This document shows positions 21,766 to 33,057 of a stretch of 64,000 bases of DNA, in pieces. This DNA comes from Sweltsa coloradensis (taxonomy: Eukaryota > Arthropoda > Insecta > Plecoptera > Chloroperlidae). The stretch lies in NCBI GenBank assembly GCA_024449915.1, contig JAMZAV010001996.1:86219-150218 (forward strand), in the 5' to 3' direction. Made by a program: the position numbers and the translations under genes. The notes below the pieces were generated by a model, which saw only the letters and a list, made by a program, of their open reading frames with translations, was not told where the DNA came from and ran no database searches. The stretch's first letter is position 1. Every line of letters begins with the position of its first letter.

Positions 21766-23220
21766 TTAAATCGGTCGACAGTCAGATATTTTTCCTAGAT
21801 TATGTTACAAGCTTAATAATAATATGGTGAAGATAGGGGGGTTCGTGTGTTCTTAAAGTCGCTTCCGCGCTTGCCTCAGCGACTCTCCTTAAGGACTCTG
21901 AAAATGTAAGGAAAGTATCTTATTTGTGTATGTATGTGTAGGAATTATTCTATAGAAGACATGTTTTTTGTATTTATATGCAAGATGGCTAATTTTATTT
22001 TAGAAAAGAGCGCATTGAAAATATTTCTGCGTTTTTTAAATATTTCACAGTTGAACAAAACTTAAGTCAGCAGAGAAACGGCCTCTCTCATACTTTGTTA
22101 ATTCTTTTTAGGTCAATGGTATTTGATCTCCTTACTTTAAAACCCAAGTTTTTAATTAATAGGCCAAACGTGGAGCGACGCTTCTTTTTATTGCTGCTTT
22201 TAATTTGTTTTTATTATTTTCGTTCTCGTTTGTTTTAAAACTTTTCATCGTTGGTGGAGGCGCCGGGTCTGACAAACATCTAGTTTCCTCTGTTGTCTCA
22301 CATTCTCCGCAACTCTGAATCAACTTCTGATCTGAGCGACATCTCGTCTCACTTAGCCTCGTTGCACGAAATACAACGTAAAGAGTGACTCTATTAGTTC
22401 ACTACTGTGGGGATTCAGAAAAATGGTATGAGTCCTTTTTATAAATTTTTTCATGAGAGCTTAAAGAAGTGAAAAAATATTTAAAAAAATACTTATACCA
22501 CTTTTTCGAAACACGCATTGCAAAGATACAGATCACAGACATAGCTTTAGCTCGGGTAAAATGGTACAAGTCAAGTTGTACCGTTTTTACGAAACATAGG
22601 CATTTTCATATAAAATGTTGTCAACAAGATGTGACTTGTACCGAATTTCACTGTGTACTAGAGATTGAAATTAACTTACACCGGTTTTCCATAATAGTCT
22701 AGATTTAAAATCAAGAATGTTAATGTACTTAACTCGTTAAAAAATGGACTTGTACCACTTTTCCAAACAGCCACAGTATTTACCCTGTATACCGGACCTT
22801 GCAAACTGGTACCAAATTCAGGAAAGTTATCAGGATGTGAAAGGTCTGTTTTTGGTAATCCGAGCAGCAGGGCCCAACTTCTTCCAGGACTTATTCGGGG
22901 ATTATTCATACCTGTTTCGATAATATCTGAACTTACTCTTCTTAATTCCAAAGGCTTCAGACATTATTTTACAAAATCATTTATACAACTGTAAATCGTT
23001 TACAATATTTTGAAATGTATTTTTTGATTATTTGTAAATCTGGATACTTGTGGTCAGCAGCCAATCAATTGGTTTTCTTTCTCTGCTAGTTATTTTTAAC
23101 CAATTTTTATGTTAATGATAGCAATTAAAATGTTTATTTACTTAAATTTCATAATTATTTTGTATTGTTTCTCGATTTGTTTGGTCGGGAAACACTCCCG
23201 TAGGTGTAATTGATATTAAT
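21766..23220. other. Unassigned sequence, with one core motif
   Basis: No gene recognised. A minus-strand instance of the recurrent core (TGGTGGAGGCGCCGGG) is at 22252-22266. The variants TGGTACAAGTC and CTTGTACC.CTTTTC recur several times between 22490 and 22790. At 23180-23210 TGTTTCTCGATTTG and ACTCCCGTAGGTGTA recur inverted at 27293-27340 and in part at 36310. Confidence 0.4.
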
Positions 23221-23464
23221 TACTACAATTCAGAAATTAAAAAAGTCCGCCCCAACCGGGAATCGAACCACGGATCAGTTCAAAGGCAGCAGATATTCGT
23301 AGCACTACTGTTCCATCCATTCAGATGTATAATGCAACTACAACTCAGAGCTTAAAATGTTTCCGTCCTGATGGTCTAGTGGTTTAGACGCCTGTCTGGA
23401 GTGCGGGAGATCCGTGGTTCGATTCCCGGTTGGGGCGGACTTTTTTAATTTCTGAATTGTAGTA
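23221..23464. mobile_element. Foldback element enclosing a tRNA-like gene
   Basis: Perfect or near-perfect 56-bp inverted arms (23221-23276 and 23409-23464) each contain TACTACAATTCAGAAATTAA then the complement of a tRNA T arm and acceptor (CCGCCCCAACCGGGAATCGA). The unique interior ends in a complete tRNA-like sequence whose 3' half is the right arm. The left arm is therefore an inverted duplicate of the tRNA 3' half plus its downstream flank. A relic lies at 36378-36575. Confidence 0.85.
23362..23439 (+). ncRNA. tRNA-like sequence inside the foldback
   Basis: The acceptor TCCGTCC pairs fully with GGGCGGA. D arm GTCT/AGAC holds the A-box-like TGGTCTAGTGG. Anticodon arm CCTGT-CTGGAGT-GCGGG would give anticodon GGA with T33. 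The T loop is TTCGATT with B box GGTTCGATTCC. Three extra bases lie between acceptor and D stem, and the T stem CGTGG/CCCGG pairs poorly. A class I shape with GGA does not match a normal tRNA-Ser, so this is tRNA-derived and not a genuine tRNA gene. Confidence 0.6.
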
Positions 23465-24322
23465 AATAATATTTTGTATTGATTACATTTTGGCGTGGTG
23501 GATGGATGGGCCCGGGTTCGATTAACTGTCGAGTTGGATTGTATACAACGTTATTTGTATCTTTGTTTTTACTGAGTCTATCAGTTTGGTTTGGGTCATG
23601 TAGATAAAACAGTATAACTTGTGAATGTTGCCATTAAATTAATACAAGTATAATTTGATCTGTTCTTTGCTATCCAACTTATATGCAAAGTGGTAAAGCA
23701 AACAATTGATTGCCCATTTATTAGAGTGTTCTTGCTCCTATGAATAATAACGGCATCCCTTCTGTGTATTCACTTCTTCATCGAGTTTCTTAGCGATATC
23801 TAATTTAGCTCTCTCATAATTGTAACAGCGTTGTCACGTCTCTTGTAATCATCTCCCTGTTTTTACCTGCTCATGCAACAATGTGTCGCGGCTTGGCAAC
23901 GCTGTCTAATGGTAGTAATTACAGCGTGTTTTTACCTCGTGATCCGAGAATAATGTTTGGTCAGAGACTTGGCAACGTCGCGCGCGTCGTCATGGCAACC
24001 GAAGCGCGGGAAAAAGTCTCGGATCGGTCGCTACGTCTTGTTTTTGTCGTGGACTTTGCTCATATTGTGTAACATTCTGCCGTATTGTTTTTCAGCTGTA
24101 AATCACAAGACTGTCACTGTTGTTTTTAATTTTAGCTGACGTTCTATCGTAAGACCGTTGCAGAAACATCGACCCTATTTCCTTACTTTGTATTGCTAAG
24201 TAGACTTACTGTTTACAATATAAATAATGACGTTTGTACTATTGATTATTTGGTTCATAAATTATAACAGTTTAGTTACATAGTATTCAGTTTTGATGGT
24301 ATTTGTGACATTAATTAAAAAT
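23465..24322. other. Unassigned sequence with isolated B-box-like motif
   Basis: At 23510-23524 CCCGGGTTCGATTAACTG resembles a B box without a recognisable tRNA fold. No coding gene is recognised. Near 24155 GAAACATCGACCCTA recalls the end of the hammerhead-like repeat at 13.5 kb. Confidence 0.35.
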
Positions 24323-24711
24323 GTGCCTCCACCACGGGTTGAAAGGGATTTTTGCAAAGCTCTATCTTCATTTCATTACGTCTAGTCTTCTCACTCTAGC
24401 AGCTCTAGCAGGTTTCTGATTCACTAGCCCTAACCCGGCACCTCCACCAATCCGTTAAAAGAATCAAACGTATTGTTGAAAACAAACTCGCTATTTGGTG
24501 GATTTTGGACGAATTATTGCTTGAATATGAATACACATTAAATTTCCTTGCTTTACTTATCCATTTAAGAAATAACTCTTGGAATAAACGAGAAAAAATT
24601 GGTTCAAATCCTGGTCGTAAATCATATTTTTTAACTATAAAGTTTGGTTTCTCAGCTCGACTAGGGAATATTAAATTAGTGAAAAAAATGGACTACCCGG
24701 CACCTCCACCA
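24323..24711 (+). repeat. Cluster of three CCGGCACCTCCACCA core motifs
   Basis: A partial core (GTGCCTCCACCAC, 24323) and two full cores (24434-24449 and 24695-24711) lie in the same orientation within 400 bp. The sequence between them is not obviously duplicated, so only the core is shared. The open frame spanning the last core shows no known domain. Confidence 0.7.
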
Positions 24712-25906
24712 TACTACTACATTTTATTTAAATCATTAGAGTTATCTATTGTTATCTGTTATGCACCAACAATCCAGACGTAAACCGTATCGGTAGTTTA
24801 GAGAGGCAATCGAGGGACAGGGGTTCGATACCCAGCTGTAGTGTTTTATCAATTTGTGGATTGACTTTCATGTATTTATTTAACGTTTATCGTATTCAGT
24901 GATTAAGACTGTTTTACAACAATGAACATTAAATTAAACTAAGCACGTAAATGTACACAGAATAGTTAACATCGGTAAATTTTTTTTTGAAATAATAGTA
25001 ATATTTTTAAAACAACGTACATTGTTTATAATACCAAATTAAAAGTGTATTTAAAATATAAAATATCGGTTACTTGTTATCTTAACTGAAAGTTTTTCTA
25101 TGGTTGTATTTTGTGAATTAGAATGCTGGGGTCAAGTCCTCTAAAATAATACTTGACATTTCCTACCAACTTTGATAAACTACAATTTACAATAACAATT
25201 TATTCACGGCTGTTGTGTTATTTTACACGATGGTGATTTCATAGATACAGACTGTGCGTAATGTAACAAATAGGAACTCAATTAAACATTCCTCTTGGTG
25301 GCCCTTAACAAGTCCTCGCATTTACATAATTAGTCGCCTTCAGAAGCTGAGGGGGGGGGGGTAAGTCGCCCATTGGCATGTTACATACGGGGAAAACATC
25401 AAACAAAACTTAAAGAAAGGGGTAAAAGAGTAAATACAATAATTTCCCACAGCCAGTTCCAACTCTAATTTAAATCCTTCCACACGTTAGATCCGTCTGT
25501 GCCCAGAGCCTGCAACCACCCTGTCAGTACCACGCTGCCTAATGAAAGTAGAACGCTCCACTGTAGCCAACTTGAGTGCAGTTAATTCCCACAATAGTTG
25601 CGTAAGTCGAGCCAGTTACACCAACACCCCGGGGCTGAATATCTCAAAGGCGAGTTATTTTATTAATGGCTGGCTCGTTAGTTATAATTCACAGCCCTCT
25701 TGTTTCTCTACCGCGATGAATTACATGGCTGGGAATTAAGAGGGCTGTGGGGGGGAAGTTCTTATTGTGGGATATAGGGAATTTCTCATGGAATTGTTGT
25801 TCTACCACGAAACTATACATTTCATGTTGCCTAGTAATGTCTTTGATATGAGAATTAAATTCGAAACAAAACCACTATTTGTAATCCTACTTGTATGTAT
25901 TTTAAC
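24712..25906. other. Unassigned sequence with a degenerate tRNA-like B box
   Basis: At 24791-24838 GTATCGGTAGTTTAGAGAGG and GGGGTTCGATACCC resemble A and B boxes of a decayed tRNA-like element. A G run lies at about 25352-25361. No gene is recognised. Confidence 0.35.
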
Positions 25907-26684
25907 TAGGAAAACGCTTAAGTCCCGCCGCGTTGTTGGATGAGCGTTATTGGTGCATTGAGCTGCCATGTGTTATGTGAATTTTCTGTTCTGTGAAAAA
26001 ATCATTACTAAGTTGATGATTTTTTTTTAAATAATTTAAAATAAATAAAAAAATAAACTTTAATTTTTAATTTTTTTAATTAATCGTAATTTTAAAAAAA
26101 GAAAAAAATCGTAAAATTTTGATTTCCATAAGAAATAATTATTCGATTGTGCTCAAATTTTACACGAATATATGAATTCATAAAATTAAGGTTCTGTGAA
26201 AAAATCATTACAATCGGATAAAGAATGTAGGTGTTATTTGTCAAAGAATTGTTTTAAAAAAGAAAAACCCCGTAAAATTGCGATTTTTATGAGAAATAAT
26301 TATTTGATTGCGCTTAAATTTTCCACGAATATATAAATTCATAAAATAAAGGTTCTGTGAAAAAATCATTACAATCGGACAAAGCGTGTAGGTATTATAA
26401 ATCGAAGAAATTTTTTAAAAATCGAAAAAAATCGTAAAATTGCGATTTTTATGGGAATTTTTTTTTCGATTGTGCTCAAAAACGTGGCAGTTCTAAGTTC
26501 AGAGATTTCGAAGGTCTCAATAAAATTTCATCGCAATCGGAGTATCGGTTTAGCCGGAATCGTGCTAACAAACAGACAAAAATACAAAAAAAAAAAAAAA
26601 AGAAAAAAAAAAACATTCCGGATTTTTTTCTCCAGTGTAGTGAAACGAAATCTTCGCTTCGCTCGCTACGCTACGCTCATCCAA
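25907..26684 (+). mobile_element. Family B element, copy 1
   Basis: It starts TAGGAAAACGCTTAAGTCCC, then GCCGCGTTGTTGGATGAGCG, and ends CGCTCGCTACGCTACGCTCA + TCCAA. The interior has about three degenerate ~165-bp tandem units with GTGAAAAAATCATTACAATC, GTAGGT.TTATAA and AAAATCGTAAAAT.GCGATTT. Near the end come AGTTCAGAGATTTCGAAGG, ATTTCATCGCAATCGG and ACAAACAGACAAAAATAC. Copies 2 and 3 share the full architecture. No coding capacity is seen; open frames through it are repeat translations. Confidence 0.85.
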
Positions 26685-27526
26685 CTATTAATAATGTCCC
26701 ATATCCCTCTAAAAAAGTAAAATATTCCTTAAGAATAACTTATTTTGGTATGTAACCATTTTCGAAGAAAATAATCTCCGTTTACCTCTTCCTATGAAAT
26801 GTAAATACTAAGAAATAAACACTAGTTTGTGAAATACTATTTTCTCTAACTCCTTTGTATTTTTGATTTCAGGTAAGTTGACTTGGATTTCCTCTCCTCA
26901 TAAGAAGGTCTTGTCACGTAAGTAGATTTACTCTATTATCCGAAGTGGATTGGATTGATCCACAATCATTGAGGTTTCTGTAGTTACTTAACTTGAAAGT
27001 AGACTTACAAGTAACTATCCTATTGTGATGACTCCGTTTGAAGCTTGTATGACAAGTCTGCGGTATTAGTAAGTTCTTTAGAGAGTCACTATTTGATGCG
27101 TGTACGGCGTTTAAAATGTGCTGCGATACTTCAAGAATGTACGGCAATACTTCACGCTTATTTCCTGTTGCTAACCATGCTTGGATTATGAAGACTTCGA
27201 GCTATTTTAATGCAATTCCGGGTATAAATTAATGGAAATGTGGTCGAACTTTGATTTTAAACAAAACATTACCAATATTTAATACAATTCCACCTACGGG
27301 AGTGTCTCCCGTCTAACAAAATCGAGAAATAAAACATAATCAATATAGGGAGTCTAAAAGTTAATAACATACATTTCTTTCTCATGTGGAAACGAAAGTT
27401 TGCAAAGGTTAGTTTGCGTGTAATTTTATTTTGCTGTTTAAAATATTGGCAATTGTTTTCAAATTTAAAACTTCAAATCTTAGAAGTTTGGGCTTTTCAA
27501 GATTCTCATTAAATTAAGAGGGAAAG
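26685..27526. other. Unassigned sequence
   Basis: No gene recognised. At 27293-27340 ACCTACGGGAGTGTCTCCCG and CAAAATCGAGAAATAAA are the inverted counterpart of 23170-23210. Confidence 0.4.
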
Positions 27527-27880
27527 GGACATATTTGGCAGTTTAGCTATTCGCTCGGCCAGGGAGCGTCCGACGAACATGGAACGTTACAAAGTGGTCA
27601 ATAAAGCTTGCATGGACAGCCCTGTTGCCCTAGACTTTCGATACTTTGCGTTAATCAGCCAGAAAAACATCACGAACATGGACAATTTTACACTTTTTCA
27701 CAAAAACATAATCGTGAAAATGAATTTTAAAAAATTAAATATTTACAAGCAAATTTTAGAACTAAGTTTTAATGTAGATACCCCCCCCCCCCAATTCTGC
27801 TTCCATGACAACTGTCCAAAATTTCAACCATCTGTGGTGTCAGTCGGCCGAGCGAACAGAAATTTGCTAAAAACGTGTCC
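27527..27880 (+). mobile_element. GCTCGGCC-terminus MITE, copy 1
   Basis: Left end GGGACATATTTGGCAG then TATTCGCTCGGCC; right end GGCCGAGCGAACAGAAATTT then ACGTGTCC. The ends are imperfect inverted repeats of about 35 bp. The interior shares ACATGGACAGCCCTG, AATC.G.CAGAAAAACA and TGTGGTGTCAGTCGGCCGA with the copy at 40034. A 12-C run interrupts it near 27781. Noncoding; superfamily not assigned. Confidence 0.75.
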
Positions 27881-28284
27881 AATGCTCATAAATACAGAGT
27901 ATGTGTATTTTGAGAGTACATGATGGTATATCGGTCAATGGTTAAATGTTCAGCGAGCTCAAGTTTCAATTCCTCTAAAGTAAAGTGTATTCTGTATATA
28001 TTCGCCTCACATATGCAGTCGGCAGTTTGATCCGAGCCTGCCTGGAATACAGTTAGCTCTGTTTAGTTTTGTTGCGTTGTCCCACCTGCTCGCAGTCGAA
28101 CCAACACCACAATCACTTACCTGGCAGCCCCTGATCAGATGAATGTGAGGCCTGTAAGTGCATGGCTGCTAAAGCACCGGTTTGTGTGCATCACCCGACC
28201 CTGAGCGACTATCGGGCAGCACTGAAGTTGATAGTATTAGCTGCACTTGCTCTGACATGGGAGCAGTACTCTGCACGTAGGGTA
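27881..28284. other. Unassigned sequence
   Basis: No gene or repeat recognised with confidence. An open frame from 28162 runs into the neighbouring repeats and shows no domain. Confidence 0.35.
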
Positions 28285-28680
28285 GGAACAGACATTATAA
28301 TACTGCACGCGAAAATGGATATTGAATTTTACTTGTCGTCGGGGACCTCTCCAACTTCCTTTGACGACCTCTCCGACGATGACGTCATGACAAAGACGAC
28401 CCCATCTCTTCTCCCCCTACCCGTGGCTGGTTCTGACCATCATGGGACTTTCCCCACATCCCCTAGGCTAGAGTGACACATTATGACCTAACAGTTGACG
28501 CGCCCTTAATCAAAATAACCCAAAGTTTCGAAGAATCATAAATTATGATTTTTTAGTTTCTATTACATTTCTATTTTTCGAATTTTTATTAAATGGTCCT
28601 TTGCATATAAGCTAAAAATTAGGAATCGTCTGGACCGGCACCTCCACCATTTCTCAAAAATATTTTTGTTACTCGAAAAT
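28285..28680 (+). repeat. Core-motif repeat interrupted by family D copy 2
   Basis: The start (ACAGACATTATAATACTGCA, GCGAAAAT) matches 588-612. The right part (ATAAGCTAAAAATTAG, the core at 28634-28649, CAAAAATATTTTTGTTACTC) matches 640-770 and 960-1065. Between them, 28335-28510 is family D in reverse orientation (GTCGGGGACCTCT ... CATTATGACCTAACAGTTGA). The simplest reading is a family D insertion into the core-motif repeat. Confidence 0.65.
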
Positions 28681-29467
28681 CTGGTACCTTTTGACAATCG
28701 CGTTGGCGCCCAAATACCCGACCCGAAACTTTGAGTACATGGGAGTAAACCGTATTTTATTTAGTCCAATGCGTCGCTCTCCTAGCGTTAATAACCCCAA
28801 TGTTCGTGGGTATCGAGTGTCGTCTGGGTCTGGCCCATTCAACTCACTGCACACTGGATGCATAATTGCCCACCTCTAATACTAACCGGTCATATTATCT
28901 CGTCCCAGGTGACTACAGCGCTGGCCAAGGAATCTGGGCCAACCTCACTTTGCCGGTTCATTAGGGCTCGTTAAGGTTCGGTCTAATTAAGTCTTCGCTG
29001 CGTCTTATGATCAGGGATCCCCTGTTTTCAGGCTTGTTTTTAAGGAGGTTGATTCTTCCCTAAGGTGTAAGGGATAAATGGGGGCAAGAAAACCTCAGGG
29101 CTCTATGCATTTTGATTGGGAAAAATCTTCAGCTGTTAGAATGTTTGTTGACTTGAATCGCTGACTAGTCTGTCAAAATATGGTTTATAGGTCCAGTGAT
29201 TAAGGAACCCTTCTTCCAGTGCTTAAGGTCCCGGGTTCAAATCCCGCTTGAAGCATAATAGTATCAGCTAATGTGTGTTATACGGTGAATTTGCGTCTTG
29301 CAACGTAACACAATATTTTAAAGTTATTTTTGGAAATTAGTCCAGAAATTAGAAAATCCATTTCAGCGTGATATCGAACCCCGTCCTCCCAATTGCCGGT
29401 CGGGCGCTTTGGGGTCAAAAATCAATTACATCTACCCGATTGTTTCCCGATGAATGAAATTGAGTAA
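28681..29467. other. Unassigned sequence with two tRNA-like remnants
   Basis: At 29188-29254 GGTCCAGTGATTAAGG and GTCCCGGGTTCAAATCCCG resemble A and B boxes on the plus strand. At 29371-29390 the complement of a B box (ATATCGAACCCC) appears. Neither folds into a complete tRNA. No protein gene is recognised. Confidence 0.4.
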
Positions 29468-29600
29468 TTCTGAAGTTGTTCCGAATTAGCCTTGTTGATT
29501 CTGGCTTCATCGTCCAACTGGGTTGGCTTGGTCCGCTTCAAAAACTAAAGTTCCCCACTGAAAATTATTTCAGTGACTGAGGTATAGCTCGGATCTAATA
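29468..29600 (+). repeat. SINE family 1, copy f (partial)
   Basis: Contains GAAGTTGTTCCGAATTAGCC, TTGTTGATTCTGGC, GGGTTGGCTTGG.CCGCTT and CCCCACTGAAAAT before GTGACTGAGG. Both ends and part of the middle are missing relative to copy b. It groups with the d/g subfamily. Confidence 0.7.
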
Positions 29601-30651
29601 CGACTGTATTGTTTATTCATTTTTTTACTTTTTAAAAAAATTAAATGAGCACATTACACATACTTATTAAAGTTATGGATAACAATATTTAATAATACGT
29701 TATTGTTCTGAGATTGTTGGACTACTTCAGTTCTTTACATAGATCTCCAAGAGGTTATAAAAGTGAGACGTAACCCTTTATAGGGCAGTGGTTTTCATAT
29801 TAACCACCACCTTTCAAAATATAAACAATTATTCTGCCAGTTTTTCATGCTTTACACTTGGTCAAAAAACTGCTTTGTTTGGTTCAGAATTGGTAGCATT
29901 TTTCTTTTTTCATTCCTAAATTCAAATAATTGGAACGACTTTTGTAATTGATCAAAAATCGAATTGTGTATAAAAACACAAAAATACAACAATTTCCGGG
30001 ATGTCCCGGATATTTTGTTGCCTTTGGTAGTAACAATTTGAACATGCAAACAAATTGGAAAAAAATCAAATTTTTGAAAAAAGACATTTTTTGAATTTCA
30101 AAACTTTGATACCAATTTGGAATCCAAAATCTGCATTTTTTCCCTAAAAAATCAAGGGGAAAAAAACTAAAATTCTTTTAGCTAGAAAGAAAGATTTTGC
30201 GTCCCAACTTTATTTTAACTTTATATCGTTATCAAAACTCGTTCTTCCATTCATGAACATGAAATCCGTTAATCTTGTTGAAAACCACATCCTGAGTAAC
30301 TAAAACATAATGTTTATATTCACCTCTTTAAACATCGTTCTCACATCATTCAACTCAATGTAAAACAGAGAGGCGCTAGTTTCGCGCACTGTTTTGTTCC
30401 CAGCTGTACACTGTACAGTGCGGCTTTGATGTTTAATGACGAGTGATGTGTGACCACTAAACTAATTTAATCTCTGTTTTATTGACGTGGGCCGCGCTGA
30501 TTGGGTCCCACACAGGACAACAACGAGTGATCACGACGAATTGAAAGTTTTGTGTAACCATTTGCGAACTAACCGCGCGTCATTAGTTTGCGTTGGATCG
30601 AATGAATAAACCGTAGTTTTGTTGGTCGAGTAACTAGGCCACAGTTTGCCA
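29601..30651. other. Unassigned AT-rich sequence
   Basis: No recognisable gene. The stretch 29840-30180 is rich in oligo-A/T and AAAAATC words; overlapping open frames there show no conserved domain. Confidence 0.4.
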
Positions 30652-30659
30652 TGCATTAG

Positions 30660-31084
30660 CACATAGATATTAAACATCTATAGTAGGCTAGATCCGCAGT
30701 CTCCAATACCTCCGCACAGACGCGATAAAACAAATTGAAGAGTCAATCTGCCATATTACAAGATGGCGATTTTGCGTTTTAATGTATGCTTTTTTAATGC
30801 AATAAAGTATTTTACTGGATTGTTTGATATGGTTTTTGCTTGTGCAGCATGGGAGTGTACAAACAGAAACAATAAGAAGTTATTCTATTTGGGAATTTAG
30901 TGATCATTTAGTTTTAATGTCTAGTATGCTCACTTGTCAACCTGACGGCCATTTTGAAAAATATTTGGGTTACAAATCGCCCCCATTTATTTTAAACAAA
31001 CTGCCATGTTCAAGATGGCTTTAAACTGTCACGGAAGTGGATTAATGACGGCGGATCTAGCCTACTATAGGTGTTTAATATCTG
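30660..31084. mobile_element. P-like MITE with 8-bp target duplication
   Basis: The 425-bp element has ~35-bp terminal inverted repeats. The left is CACATAGATATTAAACA..CTATAGTAGG; the right reads the complement of CAGATATTAAACACCTATAG. The identical 8-bp flank TGCATTAG occurs at 30652-30659 and 31085-31092, which is a target-site duplication. An 8-bp duplication, CA-starting ends and an internal THAP-like peptide point to the P superfamily. hAT also makes 8-bp duplications and is the alternative. Confidence 0.8.
30829..30900 (+). pseudogene. THAP-like zinc-finger peptide remnant in the MITE
   Basis: A 23-codon frame starts MVFACAAWECTNR and stops after FYLGI. The spacing C-A-A-W-x-C-T-N-R resembles the N-terminal C-x(2-4)-C plus conserved basic region of THAP DNA-binding domains, found in P-element transposases. 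The remainder of a THAP domain (~80 residues, with the C-x-x-H pair) is not readable in frame, so this would be a decayed or spliced fragment. The match is short and could be chance. Confidence 0.35.
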
Positions 31085-31092
31085 TGCATTAG

Positions 31093-31429
31093 CCTGCACA
31101 ATAGTTTTACACTCGCCAGTAATTTAATCACATATTTGACATTTTGCTGCATCGTTTTGTTTGCAGTGTTTGTGTAATTAAATATTCATGTGATTGTTCA
31201 CATTATTGTGCGTAATTCATTAACTAATTAACATTCTCATTGTAGAAAGTCAACAATTACTTCATGGAATGATTTATAAATCACAAAATACCATTATGCA
31301 TAATTTCAGACGCGTAAAAATAGTGATGTGTACAATACACGCAGAATCGGTAAACATTATTTAACAAATATCTTCTAAATGATATTACGATAGAACATTG
31401 GTTTGCTAAAATTAAAAATTAAGTTATAC
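31093..31429. other. Unassigned AT-rich sequence
   Basis: Spacer between the P-like MITE and family B copy 2. Nothing recognisable. Confidence 0.35.
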
Positions 31430-32199
31430 TAGGAAAACGCTTAAGTCCCGCCGCGTTGTTGGATGAGCGTAATTGGTGCATTGAGCTGCCAGTTGTTATG
31501 CGGATTTTCTGTTGTTCTGTGAAAAAATCATTACTAAGTTGAAGATTTTTTTTTTTAAATTAATTAAATTTAAAAAAATTAACTTAAATTTTTTAAATTA
31601 ATCGTAATAATTTTAAAAAAGGAAAAAATCGTAATATTGAAATTTTCATAAGAAATAATTATTCGATTGAGCACAAATTTAACACGAATATATAAATTCA
31701 TAAAATAAAGGTTCTGTGAAAAAATCATTACAATCGGATAAAGCATGTAGGTGTTAAAAGTCAAAAAATTGTTTTAAAAAGAAAGAAAAAAACGTAAAAT
31801 TTCGATTTTCATGAGAAATAGTTTTTCGATTGCGCTCAAATTTCACACGAATACCTAAATTCATAAAATTAAGGTTCTGTGAAAAAATCATTAAAATCGG
31901 ATAAAGCATGTAGGTGTTATAAGCTGAAGAAATTTTTTAAAAATCGAAAAAAATCGTAAAATTGCGATTTTAATGAGAAATAATTTTTCGATTGCGCTCA
32001 AAAACGTGGCAGTTCTAAGTTCAGAGATTTCGAAGGCTTCCATAAAATTTCATCGCAATCGGAGTATCGGTTTAGCCGGAATCGTGCTAACAAACAGACA
32101 AAAATACAAAAAAAAAAAAAAAAACATTCCGGATTTTTTTCTCCAGTGTAGTGAAATGGAATCTTCGCTTCGCTCGCTACGCTCGCTACGCTCATCCAA
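31430..32199 (+). mobile_element. Family B element, copy 2
   Basis: Same start (TAGGAAAACGCTTAAGTCCC), internal ~165-bp tandem units, AGTTCAGAGATTTCGAAGGC and end (CGCTACGCTCGCTACGCTCA) as the copy at 25907-26684, at high identity over its length. The A-run after ACAAACAGACAAAAATAC is shorter than in copy 1. No coding capacity. Confidence 0.85.
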
Positions 32200-32409
32200 T
32201 TAGTCAATTTTACGTCTCAAACTTCAAATTTTCCCCTCAAATTATGATTATTTATTTGCATTAAAGTAAACTATACATGAGCTGGATTTTGTGGAAGATG
32301 AAAAATTAAATGATTGAAAGTGATCTGTAATTATTCAGAAAATGCTTAAAATTTGGATATGTCATATGACTATATGGGTATCCCACAAAATAAAACCAAT
32401 TTAATGACG

Positions 32410-32572
32410 TCTTTCCATTGGCATGCACTCGGCGAGTGCAGAGATGTCATTGTTGTCGACTTCCACTTGAATAACATTACAAAACTGAACAAATGAAGAG
32501 ACAAGTGACGATTCTGTGCATACTAGGGCGCACTAGTGCGATTCGAGTGCGAACAATGGAAAACGCCTTTAG
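32410..32572. mobile_element. Short hAT-like inverted-repeat element
   Basis: TTTCCATTGGCATGCACTC near 32412 is mirrored by GAGTGCGAACAATGGAAA near 32545. GCACTAGTGCG-type words lie inside both ends. A ~160-bp length with imperfect terminal inverted repeats suggests a MITE; no target duplication was found. Confidence 0.45.
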
Positions 32573-32880
32573 ATTGAGGCGCCTGACTCTGCACTCAACG
32601 TTTTGCGCGTGTAGTGTAGCACTTGTCTGTCTGCTTTAGTGTACACCACTTCTGTCTGTGTTCACCCACTCGTCACCTAGTTAGCACGAAGACATCCAGA
32701 CATTAGTGCGAGTGTGGCATCTGGGACAAAACAACTGGGACATTCAAACTCGATTAGCTGATTAGCGAGTGAATCTCGGTTAGTTCGTCGCATACTTGAT
32801 GTGTAAGCTCTTTGCAGCGAGACGTGGCGCCGTTGTAAGCTCTTTGCGCTCGCGAGAGACGTAATTCCACTTCTTGAGCA

Positions 32881-32885
32881 ATCTG

Positions 32886-32929
<44 letters not shown>

Positions 32930-32990
32930 GTCTGTCTATCTGTCTGTCTGTTTGTTTGTCTCTCTCTCTCTCTCACTCAATGTCTGCTTG

Positions 32991-33055
<65 letters not shown>

Positions 33056-33057
33056 GA
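32881..33057. repeat. (TCTG)n microsatellite, interrupted
   Basis: Two long TCTG/GTCT blocks (about 32884-32952 and 32990-33056) are separated by a (TC)n-rich interruption. The Cys/Leu/Ser- and Thr/Asp/Arg-rich frames on both strands here are artefacts of the tract. Confidence 0.95.

Noticed and set aside
28162..28476. 104-codon plus-strand frame
   Set aside because: It overlaps the core-motif and family D repeats; no domain and no exon context.
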